Shown here: positions 8,378-17,093 of the stretch, in pieces
Numbering within the stretch: the first letter of the stretch is position 1
How the letters are laid out: the number at the start of each line of letters is the position of its first letter
Made by a program: the position numbers and the translations under genes
NCBI GenBank assembly: GCA_965279355.1
Contig: OZ257155.1
Span: forward strand, 3,286,001 to 3,350,000
Length of the DNA stretch: 64,000 bases
Direction: 5' to 3'
Source of the DNA: G965279355 sp965279355
GTDB taxonomy: Bacteria; Pseudomonadota; Alphaproteobacteria; CACIAM-22H2
Notes under the pieces: generated by a model
Seen by the model: the letters and a program-made list of their open reading frames with translations, nothing else
Told to the model about the DNA's origin: nothing
The model's database searches: none

Positions 8378-8496
8378 CGAGCGTCCCCTTCAGTCCGCCG
8401 GTCGACCGTTCCAGCCGGTCGCCAGCCCCACCCATTCGCAATCCTTCGCACTATAAGAGGCAAGGCGGAGCGCGGCAAATCCTGCGCGGGAAACGG

Positions 8497-9423
8497 TTAA
8501 TTAGCCTGTCTCCGGACGGGCCTGGCGCGTGGCGTCGGCTTGATGGCGCTGATTTCGGCAAGCATCCAGTCGCGGAAGGTGCGGATCTTCGGCCGTTCGG
8601 CGGTCGCCTCGGGATAGACCAGCCAGTAGGAATCGCCATTGGGGACCACCAGATCGAAGGGCTGAAACAGCCGCCCCTCGATCACCGGCTCGGCGTGCAC
8701 GTAAGGATTGCCGATCGCGACACCGGCCCCGGCGATCGCCGCCTCGACGGCGATGCGGGTTGAGTCGAAGGCGGTCCCGCGCGAGGCATCGACCGAATCG
8801 GTGAGACCGGCCGCCTTCAGCCAGACCTCCCAGTCGTGCTCGTTGGTGTTGAGGATCAGCAGCGGGGCCCGCGCGAGATCGGCGGGGCGCTTCAGCTTCG
8901 AGCGCCAGGCGTGACCGCAGAGCGGCGTCAGTTCGTCGTCGAACAGCTTGTCGCGCCGCACGCCGGGCCAGGGCCCTCTGCCGTAGCGGATTGCGACATC
9001 GACATCCTCGCGCGCGAAATCGGTGACATGCGAGGTTGTGATCAGGCTGACTTCGATCTCGGGATGAAGTTGATTGAAGCGCGGCAGCCGCGGCACCAGC
9101 CATGACAACGCGAAGGTGGTGAGCAGGCTGACGGTGAGTCGGCCCTGTCCCGCCTGGCGGCCGACGCGTGAGACGGCCGTTGCCAGCCGGTCGAAGGCAT
9201 CGCGCAGTTCCGGCAGCAGAGCCTGACCTTCCTCGGTTAGGCGCAGGCCGCGCACGAGACGGCGAAACAGTTTTACGCCGAGCCGCGCTTCAAGCGCCTT
9301 CACCTGGTGACTGACAGCGGCCTGCGTCACGCGCAGCTCTTCGGCGGCGCGCGTGAAGCTCAGATGGCGCGCGGCGGCTTCGAAAGCGCGCAGCGAATTC
9401 AGGGGCGGGAGCGGACGGGCCAT
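8497..9423 (-). CDS. LysR family transcriptional regulator (GcvA-like)
   Basis: 308 aa. An N-terminal winged helix (PLPPLNSLRAFEAAARHLSF, then ELRVTQAAVSHQVKALE) is followed by a LysR substrate-binding domain. The N-terminus is typical of the GcvA branch that includes many amino-acid and beta-lactamase regulators. The target may be the downstream CoA-transferase genes or the divergent DUF1127 gene; the ligand is unknown. Confidence 0.92.
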   Translation of the reverse strand: MARPLPPLNSLRAFEAAARHLSFTRAAEELRVTQAAVSHQVKALEARLGVKLFRRLVRGLRLTEEGQALLPELRDAFDRLATAVSRVGRQAGQGRLTVSLLTTFALSWLVPRLPRFNQLHPEIEVSLITTSHVTDFAREDVDVAIRYGRGPWPGVRRDKLFDDELTPLCGHAWRSKLKRPADLARAPLLILNTNEHDWEVWLKAAGLTDSVDASRGTAFDSTRIAVEAAIAGAGVAIGNPYVHAEPVIEGRLFQPFDLVVPNGDSYWLVYPEATAERPKIRTFRDWMLAEISAIKPTPRARPVRRQAN

Positions 9424-9490
9424 GATGACATAGTTTTTCTAGGCCATTCTACGAGGAAAGGTCGTTTGTCGTCCAGCGTCCGGAGTGGCA

Positions 9491-9517
9491 TTTCCAGATG
9501 CAACATGCATTTGGAAA
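9491..9517 (+). promoter_or_regulatory. 5'-UTR hairpin overlapping the ribosome-binding site of a DUF1127 gene
   Basis: TTTCCAGATGCA and TGCATTTGGAAA pair over 12 bp (11 Watson-Crick, one G-U) around a 3-nt ACA loop. The 3' arm contains the first part (GGAAA) of the likely Shine-Dalgarno GGAAAGGA at 9513-9520. The structure could hide the ribosome-binding site, as in RNA thermometers or sRNA-controlled leaders. Confidence 0.5.
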
Positions 9518-9528
9518 GGATCGAGCCC

Positions 9529-9774
9529 GTGGCCCGATATGAGAATAGTTTGCCCTCCCTGCCGGCGAATCTGCCCCGCCCGTCGATGGCTTTGACGGTC
9601 CGCGCCAGTCTGAAGGCCGCCATCAGACATGTGTATGCCGCGCTCGTCGAATGGCGGGATCGTGCCCGCGGCCGTGCCATGCTGGCGGGGCTCGATGCGC
9701 GGCTGCTCAAGGATATCGGCGTCAATCGCGCGACCGCGTCGCATGAGGCCGGCAAGCGTTTCTGGGAATCCTGA
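9529..9774 (+). CDS. DUF1127 small protein, first of tandem pair
   Basis: 81 aa. The C-terminal half (RGRAMLAGLDARLLKDIG, ending KRFWES) is the DUF1127 domain: an arginine-rich helix followed by L-x-x-L-D-x-R-x-L-x-D-I-G. In alphaproteobacteria such proteins bind RNA or affect phosphate/carbon physiology (Agrobacterium, and CcaF1 in Rhodobacter). I chose GTG 9529 because GGAAAGGA sits 8 nt upstream; ATG 9505 lies inside a hairpin with no Shine-Dalgarno. The second DUF1127 gene at 9933 is clearly a duplicate in its C-terminal half. Confidence 0.8.
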   Translation: MARYENSLPSLPANLPRPSMALTVRASLKAAIRHVYAALVEWRDRARGRAMLAGLDARLLKDIGVNRATASHEAGKRFWES

Positions 9775-9797
9775 AAAATAATTCATGGGCAGGTGGT

Positions 9798-9879
9798 GCG
9801 GAATAATCCGCAACCTTGGGGTGTTCACCTCCCCATCGGCCGGCAATGCCGGCCTTCCTGTCGCATCCGACAGACTGAA
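9798..9879 (+). ncRNA. three-hairpin structured element, copy 1
   Basis: An 82-nt segment that aligns without gaps to 10171-10252 at roughly 70% identity. Hairpin 1 is GGGGT GTTC ACCTC, hairpin 2 GGCCGGC AAT GCCGGCC, hairpin 3 CTGTCG CATC CGACAG. Hairpin 1 pairs are changed in a compensatory way between copies. It lies between two DUF1127 genes, directly downstream of the first. No U-run follows any hairpin, so it is not a simple terminator. It could be a processed sRNA or a mRNA leader of the second DUF1127 gene. Confidence 0.5.
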
Positions 9880-9932
9880 CGCGGAAGCAGAATTGCTTCG
9901 CGCGCAGGGATCTCTTGACCTTAGGGGCAGAA

Positions 9933-10157
9933 ATGCAAAGGACACTCTTGAGTGACGGATTTGTCCGTCCACTCTCCAATCCACTCCGGAGTCTCGCCGA
10001 TTTTGCGCGGGGCGCGGTGGCGCTGGTCACGCGCTGGCGTGAGCGCGCCCGTAGCCGACACATGCTGTCGGCGATGGACGCGAGGCTGTTGAAGGATATC
10101 GGTGTCAGCCGCGCGACGGCGGCGTTCGAGGCGAACAAGCCGTTCTGGGAACGCTGA
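9933..10157 (+). CDS. DUF1127 small protein, second of tandem pair
   Basis: 74 aa. DUF1127 C-terminus RSRHMLSAMDARLLKDIG ending KPFWER, closely matching the preceding protein from the arginine-rich helix to the stop. ATG 9933 is preceded by AGGGG at a spacing of 6 nt. The duplication covers both the coding 3' half and the hairpin element that follows it. The N-terminal halves of the two proteins differ. Confidence 0.85.
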   Translation: MQRTLLSDGFVRPLSNPLRSLADFARGAVALVTRWRERARSRHMLSAMDARLLKDIGVSRATAAFEANKPFWER

Positions 10158-10170
10158 CCGCAGAACGACC

Positions 10171-10252
10171 GCGGAATAATCTTCAACCGGCGAGTGTTAA
10201 CTCGCCACCGGTCGGCCAATGCCGATCTTCCTGTCGCCTTCGACAGCCTGAG
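10171..10252 (+). ncRNA. three-hairpin structured element, copy 2
   Basis: Same length and same opening (GCGGAATAATC) and closing (CTTCCTGTCG ... CGACAG) sequence as copy 1. Hairpin 1 is a perfect 7-bp stem GGCGAGT GTTA ACTCGCC, where copy 1 has G-C instead of C-G and G-C instead of A-T. Hairpin 2 is TCGGC CAAT GCCGA, hairpin 3 CTGTCG CCTT CGACAG. A fourth stem GCCGGGT ... ACCCGGC (10253-10278) follows, just before the ribosome-binding site of the TPR gene. Confidence 0.5.
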
Positions 10253-10297
10253 GCCGGGTCGCAGAAACGCAACCCGGCAACAGGGGAATCTTCCTTG

Positions 10298-11638
10298 ATG
10301 GGGAAAGTGAGAGAAATGCATAAGGATTCGTGGGGCTACAACCTTTCCGGCGCGACTCAGAACACGGTCGCGCGGTACGAACAGGCGCTGGCGGAACTGC
10401 GCTGCTATGTGAACGATCCGGTCGCGACGATCGACGCGGCGCTGATCGAGGCACCGGAATTCGTCATGGCGCATGCGCTGAAGGCGTATCTGTTCCTGGC
10501 GGGAACGGAGCCGGCCGGTATTCCCGTGGCTCGTGCGTCGCGTGACCAGATGAAGTCACTGAAAGCCGATGACCGCGAATTGCGGCACGGCGCGGCGATC
10601 CAGGCCCTGCTGGACGGCGAGTACGATGTCGCTGTCGAGCGTCTGGAAGATATCCTGATCAACTATCCGCACGACCTGCTGGCGCTGCAGATCGGCCATC
10701 TCTTCGATTTCTTCCGCGGCGACTGGCGCAATCTGCGCGACCGTGTCGCGCGGGTGCGGCCGCACTGGAGCCACGATCATCCCGGCGCGCATGCGGTGCT
10801 GGGCATGCACGCGTTCGGGCTCGAGGAGTCCGGCAACTATGCGGCGGCCGAGGAGGCCGGGCGGACGGCGATCGAACTCGAGCCGCGCGATACCTGGGCG
10901 CATCACGCCGTCGCGCACGTGATGGAAATGCAAGGCCGTATCGACGACGGCATCCAGTGGATGACGACGCGCGAGACGCACTGGGCGACCAACAGCTTCT
11001 TTGCCGTCCACAACTGGTGGCATCTGGCGCTGTTCAATCTCGATCGCGGCGAACCGCAGAAGGCGCTGGCGCTCTATGACGAGCAGATCCGCGGCACGAA
11101 GTCGGCACTGGCGCTCGACATGATCGATGCCTCGGCGATGCTGTGGCGGCTCCATCTGCGCGGCGTCGATGTCGGCAACCGGTGGACGGAGCTTGCCGAT
11201 TCCTGGGCGCCGATGGTGTCCGAAGGCTTCTACGCCTTCAACGACTTCCATGCGGCGATGGCGTTCATCGGTGCAGGGCGCTGGGATCTCATGGAGACCG
11301 GCCTGAAGACGTTGCGGCAACGGCTGGCGGAGCGCGGTGGCAGCAATCAGGCGATGATCCGCGATGTCGGCCTGCCGGGCTGCGAGGCGCTGGTCGCGTT
11401 CGGCAAGGGTGACTATCAGCGTGCGATCACGCTGCTGCGTCCGCTGCGCACGCTGGCGCCGCGCTTTGGCGGGAGCCATGCCCAGCGTGACGTCTTCGAT
11501 CTCACCCTGATCGAAGCGGCGACGCGCGCCCGCGATGTAGCATTGGTCCGCGCGCTGGCCAATGAGCGTATGGCGCTGAAGCCGGCAAGCCCGCTGGCCG
11601 CGCGCTATCTCAACGCGGCAACGGCCAAGGCGGCGTAA
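10298..11638 (+). CDS. tetratricopeptide repeat protein, TTC38 family
   Basis: 446 aa. Repeated helix pairs with the TTC38-type signature WAHHAVAHVMEMQGR (about residues 200-215) and HNWWHLALF. The family has no established biochemical role; TPR arrays normally bind proteins. No signal peptide. ATG 10298 has AGGGGA at 10282-10287; a second ATG at 10316 is also possible. It follows the duplicated DUF1127/hairpin array and may share its transcript. Confidence 0.85.
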   Translation: MGKVREMHKDSWGYNLSGATQNTVARYEQALAELRCYVNDPVATIDAALIEAPEFVMAHALKAYLFLAGTEPAGIPVARASRDQMKSLKADDRELRHGAAIQALLDGEYDVAVERLEDILINYPHDLLALQIGHLFDFFRGDWRNLRDRVARVRPHWSHDHPGAHAVLGMHAFGLEESGNYAAAEEAGRTAIELEPRDTWAHHAVAHVMEMQGRIDDGIQWMTTRETHWATNSFFAVHNWWHLALFNLDRGEPQKALALYDEQIRGTKSALALDMIDASAMLWRLHLRGVDVGNRWTELADSWAPMVSEGFYAFNDFHAAMAFIGAGRWDLMETGLKTLRQRLAERGGSNQAMIRDVGLPGCEALVAFGKGDYQRAITLLRPLRTLAPRFGGSHAQRDVFDLTLIEAATRARDVALVRALANERMALKPASPLAARYLNAATAKAA

Positions 11639-11641
11639 CGC

Positions 11642-12883
11642 TCAGGCGGCAGGTCGCCGCAGCATCAGATGCCCGATGCCGTTGAACGCGGCAAAGAACA
11701 TCCGGAACTGATGCAGGAAGTCATCCCATCCGAGATCGCGGCGTTTGGTCGCGATCTCGCGATGGATCTCGCCCAGCGAGCGTTTGCCATCGACCAGGCC
11801 GGCGATGGCGGCGGCGAGCGGCGGCAGCGGCAGCTTGGCCTGCCAGCCGTCGATACTGGCGGTCAGCGGGGCGCCGGGCTTCAGGCGGCCAGCCAGTGTC
11901 GCGCCATCCAGTTCGCCGAAGACCGGGACGATCTCCGGATGGTCTGGCGTCGGCGCGGTCACCGGGTTGGCAGCCCTCACCGTGTAAAAGACATGCGTCT
12001 TGAGATTGCCGGCGAGTTTTTCGGCAAAGGCCGCGCGGTCGACCGGGGACAGTCCCTCAAGCCGCTTCAGCAGCGCTGCGTCGTTCAGGTAACTCGACGG
12101 CTCGTAGCGTGCCGGCGGGATGAACGCCGCGAGGCGGAGCCCGGCCCCTTTGAGGAAGGCATCGATCTCGGTCACGTCATAGGCACGGTCGCGCGCGTGC
12201 AGCAGCAGATCGAAGATGCCGGAGTCGCCCTCGGTCAGGTGATCGGTGACGAAGGGATTGCGCTTGAGCCAGCTGGTTCCCGGCATCTGCGCCATCAGTT
12301 TCTTGGCGACGGCGAGGCGGGCTGGCACATCGTCCTGGTCGCGCAGCAGCGTGCGCAGCATCTCCTGCGTCTCATAGACACCGCGGCGGCCGAGCGTGCC
12401 GTAGAGCATCAGGCCCATGCCGCCTGTATCGTTGAGCGCGCTGGCGAGCGCGCTGAGGCCGGCATCGGGATCGGGCAGATGATGCAACACGCCGCAGCAA
12501 TCGATGTAATCGAAGCGCCCGAGATCGAGTGAGGCGAATTCGATCAGCGAACCCGTGACGAAGCGCATGTTGGTGAGGCCGCGCACGGTTGCCCGTGCTT
12601 CCACGACCTTGCGCGCGGCAGCGGACCAATCCAGATAGACGACTTCGGCACTGGCGCCGGCGTCGGTGAGCTGTTGCGCCAGCATGATCGCCGCATCGCC
12701 GGTGCCGCCACCGGCGACCAGTGCGCGGAACGGCTGGTTCAGATCGCGGGTGCCGCCGAAGACATAGTGTATGAGCTCGACCAGACGCGACGGCGATCCC
12801 GTCACCAGACGTTTGGTTTCGTCACGCGGATCGCGGGGCGGATAAGGCAGCGCTTCGTACTGGACCTGGACCGGGTCGTTCAT
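11642..12883 (-). CDS. class I SAM-dependent methyltransferase with C-terminal extension
   Basis: 413 aa. The N-terminus VQYEALPYPPRDPRDE is followed by motif I ALVAGGGTGDAAIMLAQQ (SAM-binding glycine loop) and FDYIDCCGVLHHLPDP (motif II/III), then about 180 residues of unassigned sequence. The substrate is unknown. ATG 12883 is chosen because its ATGA overlaps the stop of the upstream quinone reductase, giving translational coupling; the frame stays open further upstream but without homology. Confidence 0.85.
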   Translation of the reverse strand: MNDPVQVQYEALPYPPRDPRDETKRLVTGSPSRLVELIHYVFGGTRDLNQPFRALVAGGGTGDAAIMLAQQLTDAGASAEVVYLDWSAAARKVVEARATVRGLTNMRFVTGSLIEFASLDLGRFDYIDCCGVLHHLPDPDAGLSALASALNDTGGMGLMLYGTLGRRGVYETQEMLRTLLRDQDDVPARLAVAKKLMAQMPGTSWLKRNPFVTDHLTEGDSGIFDLLLHARDRAYDVTEIDAFLKGAGLRLAAFIPPARYEPSSYLNDAALLKRLEGLSPVDRAAFAEKLAGNLKTHVFYTVRAANPVTAPTPDHPEIVPVFGELDGATLAGRLKPGAPLTASIDGWQAKLPLPPLAAAIAGLVDGKRSLGEIHREIATKRRDLGWDDFLHQFRMFFAAFNGIGHLMLRRPAA

Positions 12884-13869
12884 TGGAGGCTTGGGTTCAC
12901 AACCAGGACGACCTTGCCCGTCGACTGGCGGGTGAGCATAAGAGTCATGGCCGTGGCAACATCCGCCAGCGGGATTTGATGCGAGACATGCGGCTTCAGC
13001 CGGCCCTGGCTGCACCAGGCAAAGATGCGCTGCAGCGACTGCGCCAGAATTGGCGCGCCGAATTTCCGGTAGGCACCCCAATACACGCCGAGCACGCCGA
13101 TATTCTTCACCAGCAGCAGATTGGCGGGAATCTGCGGGATCTTTCCGGATGCAAAACCGATGGTCACGATACGGCCTTCCCAGGCCGTGACGCGCAACGC
13201 CGCGTCGAAGGCATCGCCGCCGACCGGATCGATGACCACGTTCACGCCGGCATCGCCGGTCAGCGCCTTCACGCGGTCGCGCAGATTCTCGCTGTCATAG
13301 TCGATGGTCTCATCGGCACCATGCTCCCGCGCGAGCGCCAGTTTCCCGGCACCCCGCGCGGCGGCGATGACTCTGGCTCCCATGATCTTGGCGATCGCCA
13401 CCGATGTGAGGCCGACACCGCCGGCTGCCCCCAGCACAAGGACGGTTTCGCCTGATTTCAGCCGCGCACGCTGGTTCAGCGCGACTTCGGATGTGCCGTA
13501 GGCAACTGGCAGGCTGGCGGCCGTCACAAGGCTCATGCCGTCGGGAACGGGAAACACTTCGCTGGCGTAACAGACGGCTTCCTCGGCGAAGGCGCCGTTG
13601 CGCGGCAGCGCGATCACGCGGTCGCCTTTCTTGACGTCGCGGACTCCGGGACCGACCTCGCTGACGATGCCGGCCGCCTCGAAGCCGGGAATGAAGGGCA
13701 GCTCGGCCCGGTCCTGATATTTGCCGGCGATGGCGAGCGTATCGGCGAAGTTGAGTCCGGCAGCGGCGATGGCTACGCGCACCTGACCCTCGCGCAATGT
13801 CTGCGTCGGCCAGTCTTCGATCTTCAATGTGTCCGGGGTGCCGTGACTGCGGCAGACGACGGCGCGCAT
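12880..13869 (-). CDS. zinc-independent MDR family NADPH:quinone oxidoreductase
   Basis: 329 aa. GroES-like N-terminal domain, then the nucleotide-binding motif VLGAAGGVGLTSVAIAK (residues about 145-161) of NADPH-dependent quinone reductases. The catalytic zinc cysteines of alcohol dehydrogenases are absent, as expected for the QOR branch. It reduces quinones or enones in the cytoplasm. It is the first gene of a two-gene unit with the methyltransferase (4-nt overlap). Confidence 0.9.
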   Translation of the reverse strand: MRAVVCRSHGTPDTLKIEDWPTQTLREGQVRVAIAAAGLNFADTLAIAGKYQDRAELPFIPGFEAAGIVSEVGPGVRDVKKGDRVIALPRNGAFAEEAVCYASEVFPVPDGMSLVTAASLPVAYGTSEVALNQRARLKSGETVLVLGAAGGVGLTSVAIAKIMGARVIAAARGAGKLALAREHGADETIDYDSENLRDRVKALTGDAGVNVVIDPVGGDAFDAALRVTAWEGRIVTIGFASGKIPQIPANLLLVKNIGVLGVYWGAYRKFGAPILAQSLQRIFAWCSQGRLKPHVSHQIPLADVATAMTLMLTRQSTGKVVLVVNPSLQ

Positions 13870-13880
13870 GTTGTCCTCTC

Positions 13881-14876
13881 CTAGGCTTTTGCCGGTTCGA
13901 GCATGCCGACAATTCGTCCGGCGACATTGGTGATGGCCGGTTTCAGCAGCGGCTGCAAGGCCTCGACTTCACTGTCACTCAGTCCCGCATGTCTGGCCAG
14001 CAGGGCCGCCAGCGCAACCTCGGCTGCGCGCCCGGCGCCGTCGTCGATCTTCACCGCGATGCCGATCCCGCGCGCCGGAATGGCCGCGGCGAAGACTCCC
14101 TCGGCGCCTGTCTTCAGCAGCACCTTACCATTGCAGATCTCGATCGCGCGGGTGCAGAAGCGCCCGGTGCCGGCGATCAGGAACGGATGCTTCAGGATCG
14201 CGGCGCCGAGACGGCGGCAGGCCGCGGCACGGTCGGCCGGAAGATCGTCGGGCGCACCAAAACGCGCAAAGGCAAGCGCCAGCGCATCGAGGGGCAGGCC
14301 GAACTGGGGCAGGCCGCAGCCGTCGATGCCGACCGGTGCCGTGCGGAGGTCGAGGCCGCACATCTCCTCAAGTGCGTGCCGCACTCTTTTCTGTGCCGGA
14401 TGATCGATGCCGATATAGCCGAGCGTCGTTTCGCCTGTATGCCGGCAGGTCGCCAGCATACCGGTGTGCTTGCCTGAGCAGTTGTTATGCAGTTGTGTCG
14501 GCCGTTGTCCCGCCGCATAGAGTGCCCGCGCCGCGGGCGCGTAGCTTGGCGCATGCGCGCCGCATTCGAGATCGGCTTCCGACAGTCCCAGCCGGACAAG
14601 CCATGCGGAAACGACGGCGACATGCCGCTCTTCGCCGCCGTGGCTGGCGCAGGCGATGGCCAGGTCTTCGTCGCTGGCCGGCGTGCCGCTTTCGACCAGC
14701 GGCAACGCCTGCAGAGGCTTGATGGCGGAGCGGGCATAGATGACACGGCCGGTATCGCCGGAGCTGTCGATCAGTCTGCCGGCCGTATCGACAACGGCAT
14801 AGATGCCGTGATGCCGACTCTCGACAAGCGCGCCGCGCCTGAGATCGACAAGCACGGAGGATGGTGTTTCTGACAT
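13881..14876 (-). CDS. asparaginase, AsnA/PF06089 (Rhizobium etli type II) family
   Basis: 331 aa. SAIKPLQALPLVESG near residue 50 and NCSGKHTGMLATC about residue 130 are the signatures of the thermolabile Rhizobium-type L-asparaginases, unrelated to the classical threonine-motif enzymes. It would hydrolyse asparagine to aspartate and ammonia. ATG 14876 with GGAGAG about 8 nt upstream. It sits 11 nt upstream of the quinone reductase gene, so the three minus-strand genes probably form one operon. Confidence 0.9.
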   Translation of the reverse strand: MSETPSSVLVDLRRGALVESRHHGIYAVVDTAGRLIDSSGDTGRVIYARSAIKPLQALPLVESGTPASDEDLAIACASHGGEERHVAVVSAWLVRLGLSEADLECGAHAPSYAPAARALYAAGQRPTQLHNNCSGKHTGMLATCRHTGETTLGYIGIDHPAQKRVRHALEEMCGLDLRTAPVGIDGCGLPQFGLPLDALALAFARFGAPDDLPADRAAACRRLGAAILKHPFLIAGTGRFCTRAIEICNGKVLLKTGAEGVFAAAIPARGIGIAVKIDDGAGRAAEVALAALLARHAGLSDSEVEALQPLLKPAITNVAGRIVGMLEPAKA

Positions 14877-14965
14877 TCCAATACTCTCCACCGTCACCTT
14901 GCCTCGGGCCGGGAGGGCAGGCAAGGTGGCCGCCGAACGAGCGGAACCTGGGCGAGGATCAAAGC

Positions 14966-15490
14966 GTGCGCGGTTATTTCGGCATCGGAGCGGAAGGCAT
15001 CAGCAAGCCGATGAATCTCGGCAGCCTGATGCGGACCGCGCACGCGTTCGGCGCCAGCTTCGTCTTCACCGTCGGCGCCGCATACGCCCGCGAAGAGGGG
15101 CGGAGTTCCGATACATCGGACGCCTCGGCCAGCGTTCCCCTTTATGACTTTACCGGTCATGCCGATTTCCGTCTGCCGCAACGCTGCGCGCTGGTCGGCG
15201 TCGAGCTGACCGACGATGCCGTCGACCTGCCGAGCTTCCGTCATCCGCGGACCTGTGCCTATGTGCTGGGGCCCGAGCGCGGTTCGCTGTCGCCGGAGAT
15301 GACGGCGCAGTGCGAGCATGTGGTGAAAATCCCCACCCGCTTCTGCATCAATCTGGCGCTGGCCGGGGCGCTGGTCATGTATGACCGGGTGCTGAGCTTC
15401 GGCGGGCATCCCGCCCGGCCCGTTACGCCGGGCGGACCGGCCCCGACCCTCGACGAGCATGTATTCGGGCGGCCCCGTCTGCGGTCCTGA
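14966..15490 (+). CDS. TrmH/SpoU family RNA methyltransferase
   Basis: 174 aa. SPOUT-type knot: NLGSLMRTAHAFGA (motif 1), YVLGPERGSLS (motif 2) and CINLALAGALVMYDRV (motif 3), in order. The family 2'-O-methylates tRNA or rRNA riboses. I chose GTG 14966, giving MRGYFGIGAEGISK, because GAGGA lies 8 nt upstream and homology starts there. It is divergent from the asparaginase operon. Confidence 0.88.
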   Translation: MRGYFGIGAEGISKPMNLGSLMRTAHAFGASFVFTVGAAYAREEGRSSDTSDASASVPLYDFTGHADFRLPQRCALVGVELTDDAVDLPSFRHPRTCAYVLGPERGSLSPEMTAQCEHVVKIPTRFCINLALAGALVMYDRVLSFGGHPARPVTPGGPAPTLDEHVFGRPRLRS

Positions 15491-15560
15491 GGGGCCTGTT
15501 TGCGTTAACCCATTCTTATTGGGAAAATAATAACATAAGGGTTCTGGGGCGGGATTCCAC

Positions 15561-16646
15561 ATGGCGATGGACGGCAAGAACACCAAAGACGACGACGACA
15601 GCGAAACGGAGCTGATTGCCCGTTCCTCGATGCCGACGCGCACGGTCAGCCTTGCCTTGCAGGGCGGCGGCTCGCATGGCGCGTTTACCTGGGGCGTGCT
15701 CGACCGGCTGCTCGAAGACGAGCGTCTGCGGATCGACGGCGTGAGCGCCACCAGCGCCGGCGCCATGAACGGCGCGATCATGGTTTACGGCATGATGAAC
15801 GGCGGCCGCGAAGGCGCGCGCAAGCTGCTGCGCCAGTTCTGGGAGAAGATCGGCGAGGGTGGTCGCTTCTCGATTTTCCGGCCGACGCCCTTCGACAAGT
15901 ACATGGGCAACCACAACCTCGATCAGTCGCCCGCCTTTCACATGTTCGACATGCTGACGCGGGCCTTCTCGCCCTATCAGCTCAATCCATCCGGCTCGCA
16001 TCCGCTGCGTCCCATCCTTGAAGAGCTGATCAATTTCGACCGGCTGCAGCATGCACCGGGCATCAAGCTGTTCGTCAACACGACGAATGTGCGCACCGGC
16101 AAGATCCGGGTCTTCAAGCAGAAGGAAGTCACGGCGGACGTGCTACTGGCGTCGGCGTGCCTGCCGCATATCTTCCAGGCTGTGGAGATCGACGGCGAGC
16201 ATTACTGGGATGGCGGCTACATGGGCAATCCCGCCATGTTTCCGCTGATCTATAACTGCAAGGCCAGCGATGTCATCCTGATCGAGATCAATCCGATCAC
16301 GATCGACACGGTTCCCGACAATGCCCGGGCGATTATGGACCGGATCAACACCATCAGCTTCAACGCGACCATGATGCGCGAGATGCGCGCCATCGCGCTG
16401 GTGACGCGACTGCTTGAGCAGCACCGGCTGACCGGCAAGACAAATATGCGCCGTATCCATTTCCACATGATCCAGGCCGAGAAGGAAATGGGACAGTACG
16501 GCGCGACATCGAAATCCAACATCGATATGGATTTCCTGGAGCTGCTTTTCGATCTCGGCCGCACCACCGGCGACCAGTGGCTCGCCAACCACTATGCGAC
16601 GATCGGCGTGAATTCCTCGATCGATCTCAACAAGCTGTTCTTCTGA
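15561..16646 (+). CDS. patatin-like phospholipase family protein
   Basis: 361 aa. Oxyanion loop LALQGGGSHGAFTWGVLD (about residues 29-46), nucleophile elbow GVSATSAGAMNG and the catalytic Asp in YWDGGYMGNP give the full Ser-Asp dyad of patatins. The family hydrolyses acyl esters of lipids; in alphaproteobacteria some members are linked to polyhydroxyalkanoate metabolism. The first 25 residues are hydrophilic and acidic, with no signal peptide. The next gene starts 5 nt after its stop. Confidence 0.9.
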   Translation: MAMDGKNTKDDDDSETELIARSSMPTRTVSLALQGGGSHGAFTWGVLDRLLEDERLRIDGVSATSAGAMNGAIMVYGMMNGGREGARKLLRQFWEKIGEGGRFSIFRPTPFDKYMGNHNLDQSPAFHMFDMLTRAFSPYQLNPSGSHPLRPILEELINFDRLQHAPGIKLFVNTTNVRTGKIRVFKQKEVTADVLLASACLPHIFQAVEIDGEHYWDGGYMGNPAMFPLIYNCKASDVILIEINPITIDTVPDNARAIMDRINTISFNATMMREMRAIALVTRLLEQHRLTGKTNMRRIHFHMIQAEKEMGQYGATSKSNIDMDFLELLFDLGRTTGDQWLANHYATIGVNSSIDLNKLFF

Positions 16647-16651
16647 GCGCC

Positions 16652-17092
16652 ATGATCCCTGTCGAACACACGATCGTTCCCCACGCCATTCTCGGACAGG
16701 AGGTTGTCACCTACGAGCGGTCGGCGATCGTCCGGGCGGTGGTGAAGGAAATGCACAAGCGCCGCATCGGTGCCGTGCTGGTTATCGAAGGGGGCAAGCT
16801 GGCCGGCATTTTCACCGAACGCGACGTGCTCAATCGCGTCGTCGCCGCCGATCGCGATCCCGACACGACGACCCTTGCCGACGTGATGACCGTCAATCCC
16901 GATACCGTGAAATCCTCGGATGCCGTGACGCATGCGCTCGACATGATGAGTACGCGCGGCTATCGCCATCTGCCGGTGGTGGACGGCGAAAACATCGCCG
17001 GCATCGTGTCGATCCGCGATCTCTATCGCTCGGTGAAGGAGCAGATGGACTCCGACATCCTCATGCTCGCCGAGGCTCTGATCCAGGGCTAG
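16652..17092 (+). CDS. tandem CBS domain protein
   Basis: 146 aa made of two CBS domains: first GAVLVIEGGKLAGIFTERDV, second HLPVVDGENIAGIVSIRDL. Such stand-alone pairs bind adenine nucleotides and act as energy or redox sensors. It lies 5 nt downstream of the patatin gene, so it may control that lipase. ATG 16652; no other domain is fused. Confidence 0.9.
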   Translation: MIPVEHTIVPHAILGQEVVTYERSAIVRAVVKEMHKRRIGAVLVIEGGKLAGIFTERDVLNRVVAADRDPDTTTLADVMTVNPDTVKSSDAVTHALDMMSTRGYRHLPVVDGENIAGIVSIRDLYRSVKEQMDSDILMLAEALIQG

Positions 17093-17093
17093 G

